Assembly: GCA_903772945.1 (NCBI GenBank)
Contig: CAICTM010000118.1
Location: 1 to 64,000, forward strand
Reading direction: 5' to 3'
Source: Seminavis robusta
Lineage: Eukaryota > Bacillariophyta > Bacillariophyceae > Naviculales > Naviculaceae
Length of the DNA stretch: 64,000 nt
In this document: positions 11,501 through 19,989 of the stretch, in pieces
Layout of the letters: each line of letters opens with the position of its first letter
Position numbering within the stretch: position 1 is the stretch's first letter
Program-made: the position numbers and the translations under genes
The notes under the pieces: model-generated
Seen by the model: the letters and a program-made list of their open reading frames with translations, nothing else
Told to the model about the DNA's origin: nothing
Databases searched by the model: none

Positions 11501-12416
11501 GCTCAAAGACATTCAAGTCGACAGAGCAAAGTTGCAAACTTGTCTGGATGATATTGAATCCGATCGCATCGAAAAAATGATGCTGGAAATGGAAGAACAA
11601 AAGGAAATCAACCAATTGAAGGCTGATCTCACCGAAGAGCGATCCACTGTTGCAAAGTGCAACAAAGAACTCCAAAAGCTCCGTTCCACAGTAGAAGACC
11701 TGGAAGAGAAGGTAGCCTTGACAGCCTCGCAGTATATCGAGGAAGTCATAACCTACAAAGCCGAGATTCAGTCTATGAAGGCCGAGTCGGAGAGTCTACA
11801 AAAAAAGTGCGACGAGGCCGTGGCTGCTGCTGAAACTGCAGCCCAACAGGCCAAGGCAGCACAAGATTTGGAGCACCGTCGAGCCTTGTCATCGCAGCAT
11901 TATGGCAAAAAAGCGACGCAACAGCTGGTGCACGAACTTGGAGACCTCCGCAAGGACCTGCAGAAAAGCCGAGCTGAAAAGACTGCAATGGAAGCTCGAT
12001 GCAAGGAGCTCAAAGACAAGTTCCTCTCTCAGGAGCTCGAGCACTCCACCGTCGTCACAGAGTTTGAGCAACGAATCGCCAACTTGCGGGAACGTTTTGG
12101 AGATGACGATTCGCAAAAGTCTCGGCACGAGCTGGAGGTGGAAATTAAGGAACTCACCGAGAAGACGATTGTTCAGGAGCGAATCAATGGCTCGCTGGAA
12201 GAGCAAATCAAGGTTCTGCAACAGGGGAGAGAGCGGTTCTTTGAAGCCAAGAGAAAATCCATCATGCACGACCAGGGCGAGCAGCTAACGATTCGAAAAG
12301 AAAACACTCGTCTTCGTGAAAGAGTGAGAAACGTGACAAAAGAACGGCAGGCACTGCAAGCCCAAATGGAGGCATTTGCAAAGTCTCTCGGGACTTCCAT
12401 GACGCATCTTCGATGA
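5511..12416 (+). CDS. giant coiled-coil protein 1 (about 2301 aa)
   Basis: One uninterrupted frame of about 6.9 kb. The frame is open from 5409, but no ATG occurs before 5511 (MTTMLRTSF), so I place the start there. Residues from about 100 to the end are almost entirely heptad-type sequence rich in E, K, Q, L and S, so a very long parallel coiled coil is expected. A Ser/Gly/Ala-rich head of roughly 100 residues precedes it. Short breaks occur around 9540-9770 (acidic, Pro-containing) and 10120-10270, which has VCTPAHGGCPC. There is no motor, membrane or catalytic domain. Such proteins act as cytoskeletal, Golgi or centrosomal scaffolds, but nothing here says which. Its first coiled-coil segment (LINQLKRQV, then QELLNQINMV) and its C-terminal ENTRLRERVRNVTKERQALQ recur in the next gene, so the two are probably old tandem paralogs. 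I do not recognise an established gene name. Confidence 0.85.
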   Translation: MTTMLRTSFDVSDTEADAKRISPTSVADFEVHLSSASTKNGGRRERSFLSRGSKGDAAAAANNASSGGNNGPNDQMLLINQLKRQVTSLEHDKASLEQELLNQINMVVFDKETMVTCLQEKLLESEKRYKAEKQAHLDTRTSIRQHRLSSTGDAKLEVFRLEDEVLELRDSKEELESEINRIKAEKEKEAKDFLTQFTTMEKDFEAQLETVKDETIMRIEELARSHAGVLEEIEKAEAERIEEMKQAQTLTLADMERELFQRYQRDLKEAEQRLEAQAAKTKALEEQLQESKMAHEEELASTQNMIDSLDDTNNRLLCQVTELSSQLLNEQTTNLDLSASMEESKAALEEVYDEKIRVLREDGATLKDKLSTAESESSSLRVDLIDLKDKLLTTESENSALQAQLATVKDKLSTSESQQAKNLDLLELETSKFEVCQAQITDLSDKLSTAEAENTTLQAQLATLKDKLSTYESQRTKNQDFLELESSKFEVSQAQITDLSDNLSTLEAENTTLQSELTTLRDKLSTYEMQQTKKQELLEHETSKFEVCQAQVMDLTDKFSAAESEISKLRKSLEQKKTELGLCEAEVATLSHTLFTTQYDKSKLEDSLEEKASELEQCQTEVKALSDKLSAAESEKSKARESLEQRTSELELCQKDVTSLSTRLIEKEAENKSLHSKMEELQTALENEVASLQELLSDTVNENERLLGSLEQNDSTSSELREDIVEKVKSRHEGDKVKTLEEELRQRREQIDSLVAQLAKEMSANTTLKERVDSASTCQPQSDDLDKQVESERATYESRIADLEANTAEHVFTIATLETKCAELQEEIDVINLLLDEEKDANASLQKSVGAYSVVDKRANEARSAMQGEIDRCTSELEVMSAEVRNLQSKLVEKEATLAEAISLNDDLRASQQKDEELSSSMQQEFERAHSQNEDLRQRMHTIQCKNKELMQKLDDAISSESSLKQAKSELQATLQERESDIGELESQVQELLENQVQELREEVEREQDARAMLTQSLEQKEQARCSANQRAWELEGQLQKLQSLLEEKERDILILTEETKTCYEIHHSLERKYADLDAAVEPLRATVELEREVNAELRHSLGSCQTLQKDAENSTKTFELDRMSLLNRIGGLKEELKESEATRQCLECSLAELQASEEQKNEKAVADEKDLCLLRDRTRELRLQAQKQSHLVNIFKASLEGSQRANSALELEQRLLTERFHAQSKDLDTIVVAKSKLKTVLDETSAKLLEAKEQAEQQTRELESVRKLVDVHEERASSLSSRVKREQIANMTLQARVEKLRSDNSELQSIADSYKLALSATEKRYVNVATNEICPTPELAEEQLEDTAAVETSIAEQKESTSPGQNPEATMPTQEPDTEARNDPGQVFQDPSNAEAPIATQEEDTEARNDPDQIFQDLYSKLLLASLKEENLELRTELDELKQTEERVVELENEKRALLNEISDLQNNLDQKLLPAPDSKASLEEQQMESIVRATLDEQTSKDDAIAVLHKEREALQSEIEALRNQLEEATAVVSDQSSSDVPSQIALQKLLLVDEISEETGSSVSLSDVVVCTPAHGGCPCVSGIDILKRNNRQLRDQLKALQQGQVGGDKPLIVDNNLLLHVNDISIGSEDEGTGPNDEKVETDLQDPIEEASKVEHNVEASTTNEQEQLVAEFDEKKAQLQDPPEESTRKNMEQLEVDLAEEKALRETAEATCAVQMETIETLEQKLEEAESAASSLEEQINNLRESSDAKESEEAAKLADLQKELDGTKEWLEKGLDEVEELRSKIKESAQLLEDEEEKNQILCNQIERLETELFDTKKSIAINLEEVERLQDCLAAGEEETEESRKLLESFKGAAEHWRIEADRFKQRMEEAIAKQLERESKLKLAYKREVGEYKLRVEEFEQRLLEENEKLRAEIRASGVGSVDEFQRLSSELELAKRRAEECESLQAEISSLKQALEDAEAKGQQAADLQKIQGEEGNLRKELSDTKEQLKDIQVDRAKLQTCLDDIESDRIEKMMLEMEEQKEINQLKADLTEERSTVAKCNKELQKLRSTVEDLEEKVALTASQYIEEVITYKAEIQSMKAESESLQKKCDEAVAAAETAAQQAKAAQDLEHRRALSSQHYGKKATQQLVHELGDLRKDLQKSRAEKTAMEARCKELKDKFLSQELEHSTVVTEFEQRIANLRERFGDDDSQKSRHELEVEIKELTEKTIVQERINGSLEEQIKVLQQGRERFFEAKRKSIMHDQGEQLTIRKENTRLRERVRNVTKERQALQAQMEAFAKSLGTSMTHLR
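6600..7190 (+). repeat. 168-bp in-frame repeats in coiled-coil gene 1
   Basis: The segment starting LELETSKFEVCQAQ recurs at 6791, 6959 and 7127, spaced exactly 168 bp. That is 56 residues, or eight heptads, so the coiled-coil register is preserved. The third unit is partial, and degenerate half-units built on LKDKLST precede the array from about 6600. Recent in-register unequal crossing-over is the simple explanation. Confidence 0.85.
9615..9776 (+). repeat. 81-bp tandem duplication in coiled-coil gene 1
   Basis: Two adjacent units of 27 codons carry DTEARNDPGQVFQD and then DTEARNDPDQIFQD, starting at 9615 and 9696. They are acidic and Pro-containing and lie in a break of the coiled coil, so they probably extend a flexible hinge. 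Confidence 0.8.
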
Positions 12417-13238
12417 AAGTGGCCTCGTTGCTTGGCTGAGAAGATGACCTTGTAAATCCAATAATGCAAGCCATTCCGGAAACTTGAAGCCGTCAATCGT
12501 TGTCTACGGGGATGTACAGGAGACAACTTTATTTGTAATGGTAGCTGTTTATACAGATGGATGACCTGCAGGGAGGAGAAAGAGCTCAACTATAGATAGG
12601 CAAGAAAGATTTTGTCGGTGTTGTACTAGCATTTAGATAGGAGTAAAGGGACTAGTAGAACAGTATCATTAGGTAGATATCATCACTCGCTCTTGTAGCT
12701 CCTTGAAGTCTTTGACTGTCCTCGAAGCTCCTCGATTGCCTGCATGCACCGGCTCCGTGACGGGCCATCTGCAACCATGCCACCGGTACCGAAAACGGGA
12801 ATGAAAACTGAAAAATGAGGGGAATGAAAACTGAATAATGAGGGGACTCGCATCAACTCGCGCTGCGCAGTAAACAAACGACAGTCGCCAACTTCCTTCC
12901 GAAGACTCGCTTACCACATACAAGAACAAACAATGCGGCATGGGAAAGAGATGAAACAATTGAAATAGAGAACGAGGTTGGACCCATCATCATTCAAGAG
13001 AGAGGACACAGCCCGGATCCAGGCGTTAGGTGCCTTTGCGACGGTACCACAGCTTGCGGTCCTCCAGTCCGAATCTTGGTTCCTGAGGAGGAGGAGGCGA
13101 CAACACACCAAGCCAAACCAAACTGCAGGAGCATTGGGTTGAGTCTGGCAGAAAAAGACGGACAGTGCTGGAGGGGGTTGTTTTGTGTCCTGTCTGGAAG
13201 AGATCTATCGGTCGCCCTCGATAGCTCAGTAGTAGACA
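12417..13238. other. intergenic spacer between the two coiled-coil genes
   Basis: About 820 bp separate the two tandem genes. It contains the 3' end of the first and the promoter and leader of the second. It holds an ACCGGTACCG word near 12783 and a direct repeat of GGGAATGAAAACTGAA near 12800-12835. No coding region or RNA gene is recognisable. Confidence 0.6.
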
Positions 13239-16200
13239 ATGCGGGATATTTCATTGGCACTATCATCGTCCTCTTCTTCCTCCCAGCAAAACGGCAACAT
13301 TAATCCTGTTTATGACGACAAACAGCGGCGGCCTCCTTTTTTCCAAGAGCAGCAACAGCAGCAACAACAGCAACAGCAGCAGCAACAACAAGGAGGAGGC
13401 CAACCGACACTCATCAACGAAATCAGTACATTACGATCGAGACTACGAGAACTAGACAACTCCACAGATGCCATGAACCGTCCACGTTCACTTTTGGGCT
13501 TTGCCGAACGGGATCCTCCTCAGGGAGAATCCGCTCTGGTAGACCAACTCCGCAATCAACTCTCCAAAATGGAACAGGAAAAGGCTGAAATGGAACTCAC
13601 GCTCATGAATCAAATGTCGAATTTAGCCTACGAGAACCAAACTACTATTGATGGACTACACTCCAGATTGACACAGAGTGAAAAGCTGATTGAATCACTG
13701 CAACAACAGCAGCAACAACAATGGACTCCCAACAACCCATCTTCCACCAATACACCTCTGGAACTCATTCGGCTGCGAAAATCACTCAATGAGGAACGAG
13801 GCATGCGTAAAGCGCTAGAAGAAGAGCGGGATGTTCGACAGGATCAGCGGGAATCTTTTGAGCATGAAAATACAACCCTCAAGCAAGACATTGAAGACAT
13901 GAGGAATCACATGGATCAACTGCAATCTAGCAATGAACAACTCAGTCAACAGGTCCATGCTTTGGAGGCAGAAAAGGAGGATGCCGCAAGAAAGATTGAT
14001 TTCTTGCAAGCGCAATCGACAATGCTGGATGGTGACAAACAGTCCTTGATTGCCGAGATGGAAATCCGACACAAGACCAATCTGTCAGAAGTGGAGAGAC
14101 GACACCAAGCACAAACGTCGGAATTGAAACAATCCTATCAGAAACGCTGCAACCAGCTTGAAAAGCAAATTGCTCAGGGCTTTGACAAGAAACAGTCGGG
14201 ACTTGGACAGCTGCACAACCAGGTTGGCACTTTGGAGATGGAAAAGGAACGACTCGAACATCGTGTATCAAAGCTCGAGGCAGAGTTGCAGCAGGAACAT
14301 GCCATAAATCAGGCACTGGAGCAATCTCTCAACGAACAGACTCAAAACAATGACAAGCTGTGGACATCTCTAGACGAAAGCCAGAAGCGATGCAATATGC
14401 TGGAACAGGAACTCGCGTTGCACTTTGAAGAAGGCCAAGACAGAGGCGATTTGAGAAGCGAAAACGAAATGTTGTCGAATCAAATTGCTGCCATTCACGA
14501 ACAATGCGTGGGCGAGCAAGAGAAATGTTCCAAGCTAAAGGCTACTCTAGACCAGGAACGAAGCACCAACTCAAAGCTCAGATTGTCTCTACGACAGCAC
14601 CAACAGCGATACGAAGAACTTAACCGCGGCCTGCACAAGAACCAATCTGGAATGGGTATGGTGAACGGCAAAGTATCGACTCTGGAAAGGGAAAAGAAAG
14701 CACTATCGAGTCAGCTGGCACAAGTACAGAATCAGCTTTCCCAAGAAAAGGCCAAAACCAAGGAAATGGAAGAGACCGTGGCGGAGCAACAAGAGATCAT
14801 TGAGTCGCAGACGCAGAGCAGTTCTGGACGCCGCCAATCAGATGCTGTGGCGCTGGAGAATGCACAAGTAGAACTTCAAACGGTTCTTAACTCTTACCAG
14901 ACGGATATGGCACGCTTAGATAGAAAGGTGAAACTTGCCGAACAGCAGATATTGGAGCGAAATCGAGAGAATCAGCGTTTGGAGGTAGAAATCAACGAAG
15001 AACGGAGAATCCGAAAGTCACTTGCAGCTCAGTTGTCCCAAGCAAAGGTTGCCAACAAACGACAAGCCGATGCTTCGTTATGCAGCAGCTTTGACGGAAG
15101 TGAGATCCAAGCCATGGAAGCTGACTTGCAAAAACTACGCAAGGAAAATGCAAGACTGAACGACGGGCTGAAAGTGCGAGCACGTGATGTCGACCCTGCT
15201 GAATTGGAATTCCTCCGAAAGCAGAATAGAATGTTGGGAGAACGCGCCAATGGACTGCATGCTGACCAAGTGAGGGAGTTGGAGAACCTCCGCGAAAAGA
15301 CGAAGGCCTTGGACGAAGAGGTATCTGAACTCCGAAGTAAAAATGCTTCATCTTCTAGTTCGTCGCCCAAACGCAGCAGCAGCCCCTTCCGCAGCAGCAG
15401 CCCCTTCTTCCAACAGGATATGAAGCTGGAACTTGAACAGCTCAGGAAACAAAACGCGGAACTTCAAGAGGAATTGCAGGCAGTGAAGCAAGAGCTAGTG
15501 TCGGCAGGAGACAACAACAATAGAACACAACAGCCCACAAATCGCCAACGTGGTGGCGATACCCTTGCAACTCCTCCCAGACGAGTGTCGCGCCGCGCTA
15601 GCCCGAGCCCAAGACGGGTGCCTCAAAGCCCAAGAATTCCTGCAAGCCCGAGGGCTCCAAGCCCTCAAGCATCTACCGAACCTCCTCCCTCCAACCTTCA
15701 AATGCCTCCTTTGAGCCCTCCGCTGATGAAACCACAGCAACCGACAAAGAAAGGAAGCCCTCGCACTCCTGTCAGGGGAATCGTGGAAAGCTTTGAGCGA
15801 AGAATATCAAGATCCAGCAGCTTGTCTTCGTTGGAAGCTGCCCAGATGCAGATGAAGGCTGAAGCCAACCACAAGAGCATGTCCAGTCTGTCTGCACCAA
15901 CACCGCAGGCACAGGGAGCAGTCTCCACCGAAGTAGACGACCTTCGAAGAGAGCTTCAAGAAGAGAGAGCCGCAGTGCAAGATCTTCGAAGCAAACTGCG
16001 CAGCGAGGGGGCAGCATCTAGTGAGCTCAATGGCGTCCGACGTCTACTGCAGGAGGAGAAGGCCGCAGTACAGGACCTCCGAAGCAAACTGCGCACTGAA
16101 GGTGAAGCTTCATCGGAAATCGCATGCGCTCGACGTGAACTTCAGGAAGAAAAGGCAAGAGCGCAAGATCTCCGGAGGAAATTGCTGGCCGAGTCTGAGC

Positions 16201-18605
16201 AAGTCGAAAACCTTCGCTCCGAACTGTCGCGGTTGGAAGAAGCCGATGCAATGCGAGAACAGCTGGAGCGGGCACTGGAACTTCGCGAGGAAGACGTAGC
16301 ACGTCTGGAAGCGATGGTCAAAGAAATGGAGGATCGGCTGATGGACTACGGTGACATCCATGAAGCCATGGAACAATACAGGATAACCGTACAGGATCTC
16401 CAGACGCAATTAAATGCGGAAACGGTGCAAGTTGCAACACTAAAAACTGAAATCTCGAAGCTGGAGAACAGCGAAACAGATCGCTTCAAGCTGCAACGCA
16501 CTCTCGCAGAACGCGAAGCTGAAGTCGCGAGACTTCGTTCGCGAGTGGCTGAGCTCGAAGACATGGCACTAGAAGTTGGAAACGCAAACGAGTCAATGGA
16601 AAACGAGAAAACGCGAGCAAGGGATCTCCAGCGCAACTTGGACACCAAAACAGTTCTTGTCTCCAATCTCCGCGACACACTTTCAAGCATGGAAGAAACT
16701 TTGGAGCACGAAAAGATGACTCATCAGGATCTGCAGAGCCAATTTGAGGCACAATCTGAAGTTGTAACCACTTTGCGCGATGAACTTTCCCGTACAGATG
16801 CTGTGTTGGAAGAGGAAAGCAAAAAGGCAAACCAGCTTCACGAGCAACTGGACGAGGAGACTAGGATCGTTGCGAAGCTTCGAACCGAACTGAACGCATT
16901 GACTGACAAGTTGGAGCAAGAGCAGAGTTCGGCTGATGGCCTTCAGCAAAATTTGAGCAAAGAATCCGGGCTTGTCTCGTCCCTCCGAAACGAGCTCTCT
17001 AGGATGGATGAAATTGAAGCCTCGCGCGCCAAGTTGGAAAAGCAAGTCCTTGCTAGCGAACAAGAAAACAAGCGGCTGCGATTCCAAGTTGGAGAACTTG
17101 AAGTGCTGCTGTCGAACGCGGAAACGACGGCAATGGACAAATCTGAGACTGATCGGCTTAGAGGGGAGCTTGCTCAGGCAGATGAAGCGAAGAAGGCCTA
17201 CGAGAGGAAATTGTTCGATGTGCGATCAGAGATGGAGGTGCTGAGTTCTGAGATTGCAAAGCTCGGCACGACGCTTGATCAAAGCCAAAAGGAAAGCCAA
17301 AAACTCGAAGAAGAGGTTTCTTCCTACAAGGCTTCCAATGAGACACTAGAGAATCGCAAGCGAGAGGACGAGGCACTCATTGAACGACTGCAGACAGAGC
17401 TAGGCGCGGCAAGAATGGGCCTGGAACGGAGCTTGGATGAACTGGAGAGAATGCAAGGCAGTGGGGAACACGCCAAAGAACAATCCAACGCTGCAATGCA
17501 GCAGGACAGAGAAGAGATCGGACGACTCAAGTCCGAGTTGGAGGTTGCCAAGCAGGCGCTTGACATCAATGTGGAAGAGATGGAAAAGCTTCAAAGATGC
17601 GTGAAGGACGCTGACGCTTCGAGGATGATTGCTGTCAAACAGAGTCTGTCGAACGAGCAGGAGAAGCATTTGGAAATTGAGGATCTCAAGATGGAGTTGG
17701 CGGCAAAGGAGGAAGCCAATGTTGGACGCGACGAGGAAGCGAAGCGACTTCGTGAGCAAGTTGCAGCTTTGCAGCAAGAGCTGGGTGAAAACTTGACATA
17801 TGTGGAAGAGCTGAAGGAGATGATCTCAACCATGCAGGCCGCTCACGACTCTGAGCTCAAGGATGTCCAGAAGTACGAGAAGAGAACCAATCGAAATATT
17901 GGTGCAGAAGTCAACACCCTGAAGGTGGAGCTGACGAAGAACCAGATGTCGAAAGCGGAAATGGAGATGGAATTCGCGAAGCAGGTCAATGACTTGGAAA
18001 GCAAGCTTGATGCTATGCATAACGAAATGGGCAAGGAACTTCAAGAGAAGGAGGTGAAGTTGCATCAGCTACAGTATCAGCTTGCAAGGAAAGACGACGA
18101 GATTCACCAGCTCGAAAAGGAACGAGAGCAGATTTGTAGTAGTATGAATAGCATCTCGACTTCTCGTAAGGACGAGATGGATGATCTGCAAGAAGAGCTT
18201 TTGCTTCTCACCACCAAGACAGCAAACCAAACAAGGGAGATCCAGCAACTGAAGATGCAATTGGAGGAGCACGGTTTCCGGAATTCCGAGTTCCAGCGGC
18301 TCAAAGATCGAATTGAAGACTTGGAAGAAGAGCTTCGCACAGCCCCTCCAAAGAGAGTGGTTAGCAATCAGAGTGATGTAGAGATCATGAAGGCAGAGAA
18401 CAAAATGCTGCGTGAAACTATTCGTGACATGACCATGGAACGAAGGACATTGCAGGAGAAGCTCGAAGCTCACCTTGCCGAGAAGTCTACCTCCAAGTCA
18501 ACGCAGGTTCTTCGCGAAAGAAACGCAGCACTGAAAAAAGAAGTCGAGAGGCTGACAAAGCGCCTAAAGAAGATGGAACACAGCATGACCAGGTTTACGA
18601 TATAG
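13239..18605 (+). CDS. giant coiled-coil protein 2 (1788 aa) with a Ser/Pro hinge
   Basis: A single exon starts at ATG (MRDISLALSS). Order of parts: a Ser-rich head; a polyglutamine run at about residues 38-51; a long coiled coil (about 60-700); a Ser/Pro-rich basic hinge (about 700-865) with many SP and TP sites such as SPSPRRVPQSPRIP and KKGSPRTPVRG; then a second long coiled coil to the end. The N-terminal segment LVDQLRNQL...LMNQMSNLAYEN and C-terminal ENKMLRETIRDMTMERRTLQ parallel those of the upstream gene. No motor, kinase or membrane segment is present. The SP/TP clusters suggest phosphorylation by proline-directed (CDK or MAPK type) kinases, which is inference. A structural scaffold role (cytoskeleton, centrosome-like centre or vesicle tether) is plausible but unproven. 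Confidence 0.85.
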   Translation: MRDISLALSSSSSSSQQNGNINPVYDDKQRRPPFFQEQQQQQQQQQQQQQQGGGQPTLINEISTLRSRLRELDNSTDAMNRPRSLLGFAERDPPQGESALVDQLRNQLSKMEQEKAEMELTLMNQMSNLAYENQTTIDGLHSRLTQSEKLIESLQQQQQQQWTPNNPSSTNTPLELIRLRKSLNEERGMRKALEEERDVRQDQRESFEHENTTLKQDIEDMRNHMDQLQSSNEQLSQQVHALEAEKEDAARKIDFLQAQSTMLDGDKQSLIAEMEIRHKTNLSEVERRHQAQTSELKQSYQKRCNQLEKQIAQGFDKKQSGLGQLHNQVGTLEMEKERLEHRVSKLEAELQQEHAINQALEQSLNEQTQNNDKLWTSLDESQKRCNMLEQELALHFEEGQDRGDLRSENEMLSNQIAAIHEQCVGEQEKCSKLKATLDQERSTNSKLRLSLRQHQQRYEELNRGLHKNQSGMGMVNGKVSTLEREKKALSSQLAQVQNQLSQEKAKTKEMEETVAEQQEIIESQTQSSSGRRQSDAVALENAQVELQTVLNSYQTDMARLDRKVKLAEQQILERNRENQRLEVEINEERRIRKSLAAQLSQAKVANKRQADASLCSSFDGSEIQAMEADLQKLRKENARLNDGLKVRARDVDPAELEFLRKQNRMLGERANGLHADQVRELENLREKTKALDEEVSELRSKNASSSSSSPKRSSSPFRSSSPFFQQDMKLELEQLRKQNAELQEELQAVKQELVSAGDNNNRTQQPTNRQRGGDTLATPPRRVSRRASPSPRRVPQSPRIPASPRAPSPQASTEPPPSNLQMPPLSPPLMKPQQPTKKGSPRTPVRGIVESFERRISRSSSLSSLEAAQMQMKAEANHKSMSSLSAPTPQAQGAVSTEVDDLRRELQEERAAVQDLRSKLRSEGAASSELNGVRRLLQEEKAAVQDLRSKLRTEGEASSEIACARRELQEEKARAQDLRRKLLAESEQVENLRSELSRLEEADAMREQLERALELREEDVARLEAMVKEMEDRLMDYGDIHEAMEQYRITVQDLQTQLNAETVQVATLKTEISKLENSETDRFKLQRTLAEREAEVARLRSRVAELEDMALEVGNANESMENEKTRARDLQRNLDTKTVLVSNLRDTLSSMEETLEHEKMTHQDLQSQFEAQSEVVTTLRDELSRTDAVLEEESKKANQLHEQLDEETRIVAKLRTELNALTDKLEQEQSSADGLQQNLSKESGLVSSLRNELSRMDEIEASRAKLEKQVLASEQENKRLRFQVGELEVLLSNAETTAMDKSETDRLRGELAQADEAKKAYERKLFDVRSEMEVLSSEIAKLGTTLDQSQKESQKLEEEVSSYKASNETLENRKREDEALIERLQTELGAARMGLERSLDELERMQGSGEHAKEQSNAAMQQDREEIGRLKSELEVAKQALDINVEEMEKLQRCVKDADASRMIAVKQSLSNEQEKHLEIEDLKMELAAKEEANVGRDEEAKRLREQVAALQQELGENLTYVEELKEMISTMQAAHDSELKDVQKYEKRTNRNIGAEVNTLKVELTKNQMSKAEMEMEFAKQVNDLESKLDAMHNEMGKELQEKEVKLHQLQYQLARKDDEIHQLEKEREQICSSMNSISTSRKDEMDDLQEELLLLTTKTANQTREIQQLKMQLEEHGFRNSEFQRLKDRIEDLEEELRTAPPKRVVSNQSDVEIMKAENKMLRETIRDMTMERRTLQEKLEAHLAEKSTSKSTQVLRERNAALKKEVERLTKRLKKMEHSMTRFTI
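13350..13391 (+). repeat. polyglutamine (CAG/CAA) tract
   Basis: Fourteen consecutive glutamine codons, mixed CAG and CAA, near the N-terminus of coiled-coil protein 2, followed by GGGQP. A shorter CAA/CAG run occurs again near 13700. Mixed codons suggest it is not a freshly expanded pure repeat. Confidence 0.9.
15945..16190 (+). repeat. 93-bp in-frame repeats in coiled-coil gene 2
   Basis: Units of 31 residues of the form RRELQEERAAVQDLRSKL followed by an EGxASSE linker start at 15945, 16038 and 16131, an exact 93-bp step. They open the second coiled-coil half just after the Ser/Pro hinge. The last unit is partial. Confidence 0.8.
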
Positions 18606-19395
18606 CCGAGAGAAAAGGCAGGTTTGATTGGTACATTGGCTGTCCATTATTCATTCAGATGCCAATCATATCAAGATGTATCCAGCTTTCTTCTCACTCT
18701 TTCATGCTCACAATGAGTCTTGCCCGGGGAAGGGATGTCTTAGAATGGCTGCTTACTGCAGCTACAAAATCCGTAACTTATAATTTTATAGTCCCATACA
18801 GTACCAAAACCTGAAGATTCTTTGTAGTTGGCTCGCGAGGGCTGGTTGAGTTCGATTACCCTCTTTTTGGATCTGGTTCTCCGGAGGTGTCAAAAGCGCA
18901 GAGATATGGGGCACAGATCTGTGCCCTCGCACAGTGGCCCAGCGCCGCGAGCCATAAAATCTGGCATGTGTCAAGAGTGCAGATAAAGCCACTCAAGTAC
19001 CGTATGGTCTACTATTAAAAATTAATAGTATCCCCAAATTGGCCCTGAGTCCTGAATTCCGCCTTCTTTGCCCAAACCAGCGAGTCAGTCACCCGCGATG
19101 GTTCCATTACGTACAAGTAATAACCTCCCCAGCAGGTACTCTAAACCCCCCTTCATCACCGGGCTGCTCGTGAGCTGTTGGAGTTGTTTTGTCACCGCGT
19201 GCAGCATGCCGTACCGGTACATGAGAGTACCGTACCAAGGGTCCTGGAGTACGCTTGTTTTTTAAAAAAAGCAATGAGTGTGTTCCCGCCGGCGGCCCCA
19301 GACAGGGTTTTCGACGTGAACTGTGAACGATCGAGCGGGTTGCAATGCCAGTTACCTCGGCAGGTAAACTGCCTGAGTTCTCAACCCCTTTAATG

Positions 19396-19472
19396 CTATT
19401 TCCTATTTCCTATTTCCTATTTCCTATTTCCTATATCCTATTTCCTATTTCCTATTTCCTATTTCCTATTCC
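19396..19472. repeat. heptanucleotide tandem array (CTATTTC)n
   Basis: Roughly eleven copies of a 7-bp unit (CTATTTC; TAGGAAA-type on the other strand), with one variant copy reading ATATCC in the middle. Perfect periodicity and lack of coding context mark it as a minisatellite. Confidence 0.9.
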
Positions 19473-19671
19473 GGTGAAGCCAAAGTATAAGGATAGAGAT
19501 AGTCATAAGCCAACAAAACTGAACATTGATGGTTCAATACAAGTTAGGGGTAGGAATAAATTATTATTATTCAAGGTTAGTGCAATCATCACAACAGCAC
19601 AATAAGCCAGCAAGAGTTGTAAAGGTTAGAGTTACAATAAGGGAATGGCAGCTGGTAAATTATAGAGTAGC

Positions 19672-19792
19672 GGGCGGCAACACACGACGTAGTCGAGTGT
19701 TGTCGCCAGGGCTAGCTTAATAAAAAGAAGGTTGCAATGAGGGAATGAATGATACCGGGCGGCAACACACGACGTAGTCCGGTGTTGTCGCC
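19672..19792 (+). promoter_or_regulatory. duplicated 35-nt hairpin upstream of the LURP-one gene
   Basis: Two copies (19672-19706 and 19758-19792, 86 bp apart) of an inverted repeat. GGCGGCAACAC pairs with GTGTTGTCGCC (one G-T pair), and inside the first copy CGAC pairs with GTCG around a GTA loop. Both are followed by AGGGCTAGCTT. The second copy keeps the outer 11-pair stem but differs in two inner bases. They lie 300-430 bp upstream of the ATG. They could be a protein-binding site, a structured element in an upstream transcript or the scar of a small inverted-repeat element. Function is unknown. Confidence 0.5.
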
Positions 19793-19989
19793 AGGGCTAG
19801 CTTGAAAGATGGGTGCAATCCGAACATAATCCCCCTTCTTCTATCTGTCTTTCTGCCGAGGTATCGCAGCTCCCGCTGACTTAAATCTACAGCGTACCCG
19901 TACTGTACTACTAGCTAGCTACTGTAGCAACCAGCACTAGTCCGATACCGCACGGTACGCAGCGGGATCGATCTCCACGCACACATTTT

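Noticed and set aside
19396-19472. Internal telomere repeat
   Set aside because: The unit (TAGGAAA on the other strand) is not a known telomere sequence such as TTAGGG or TTTAGGG.
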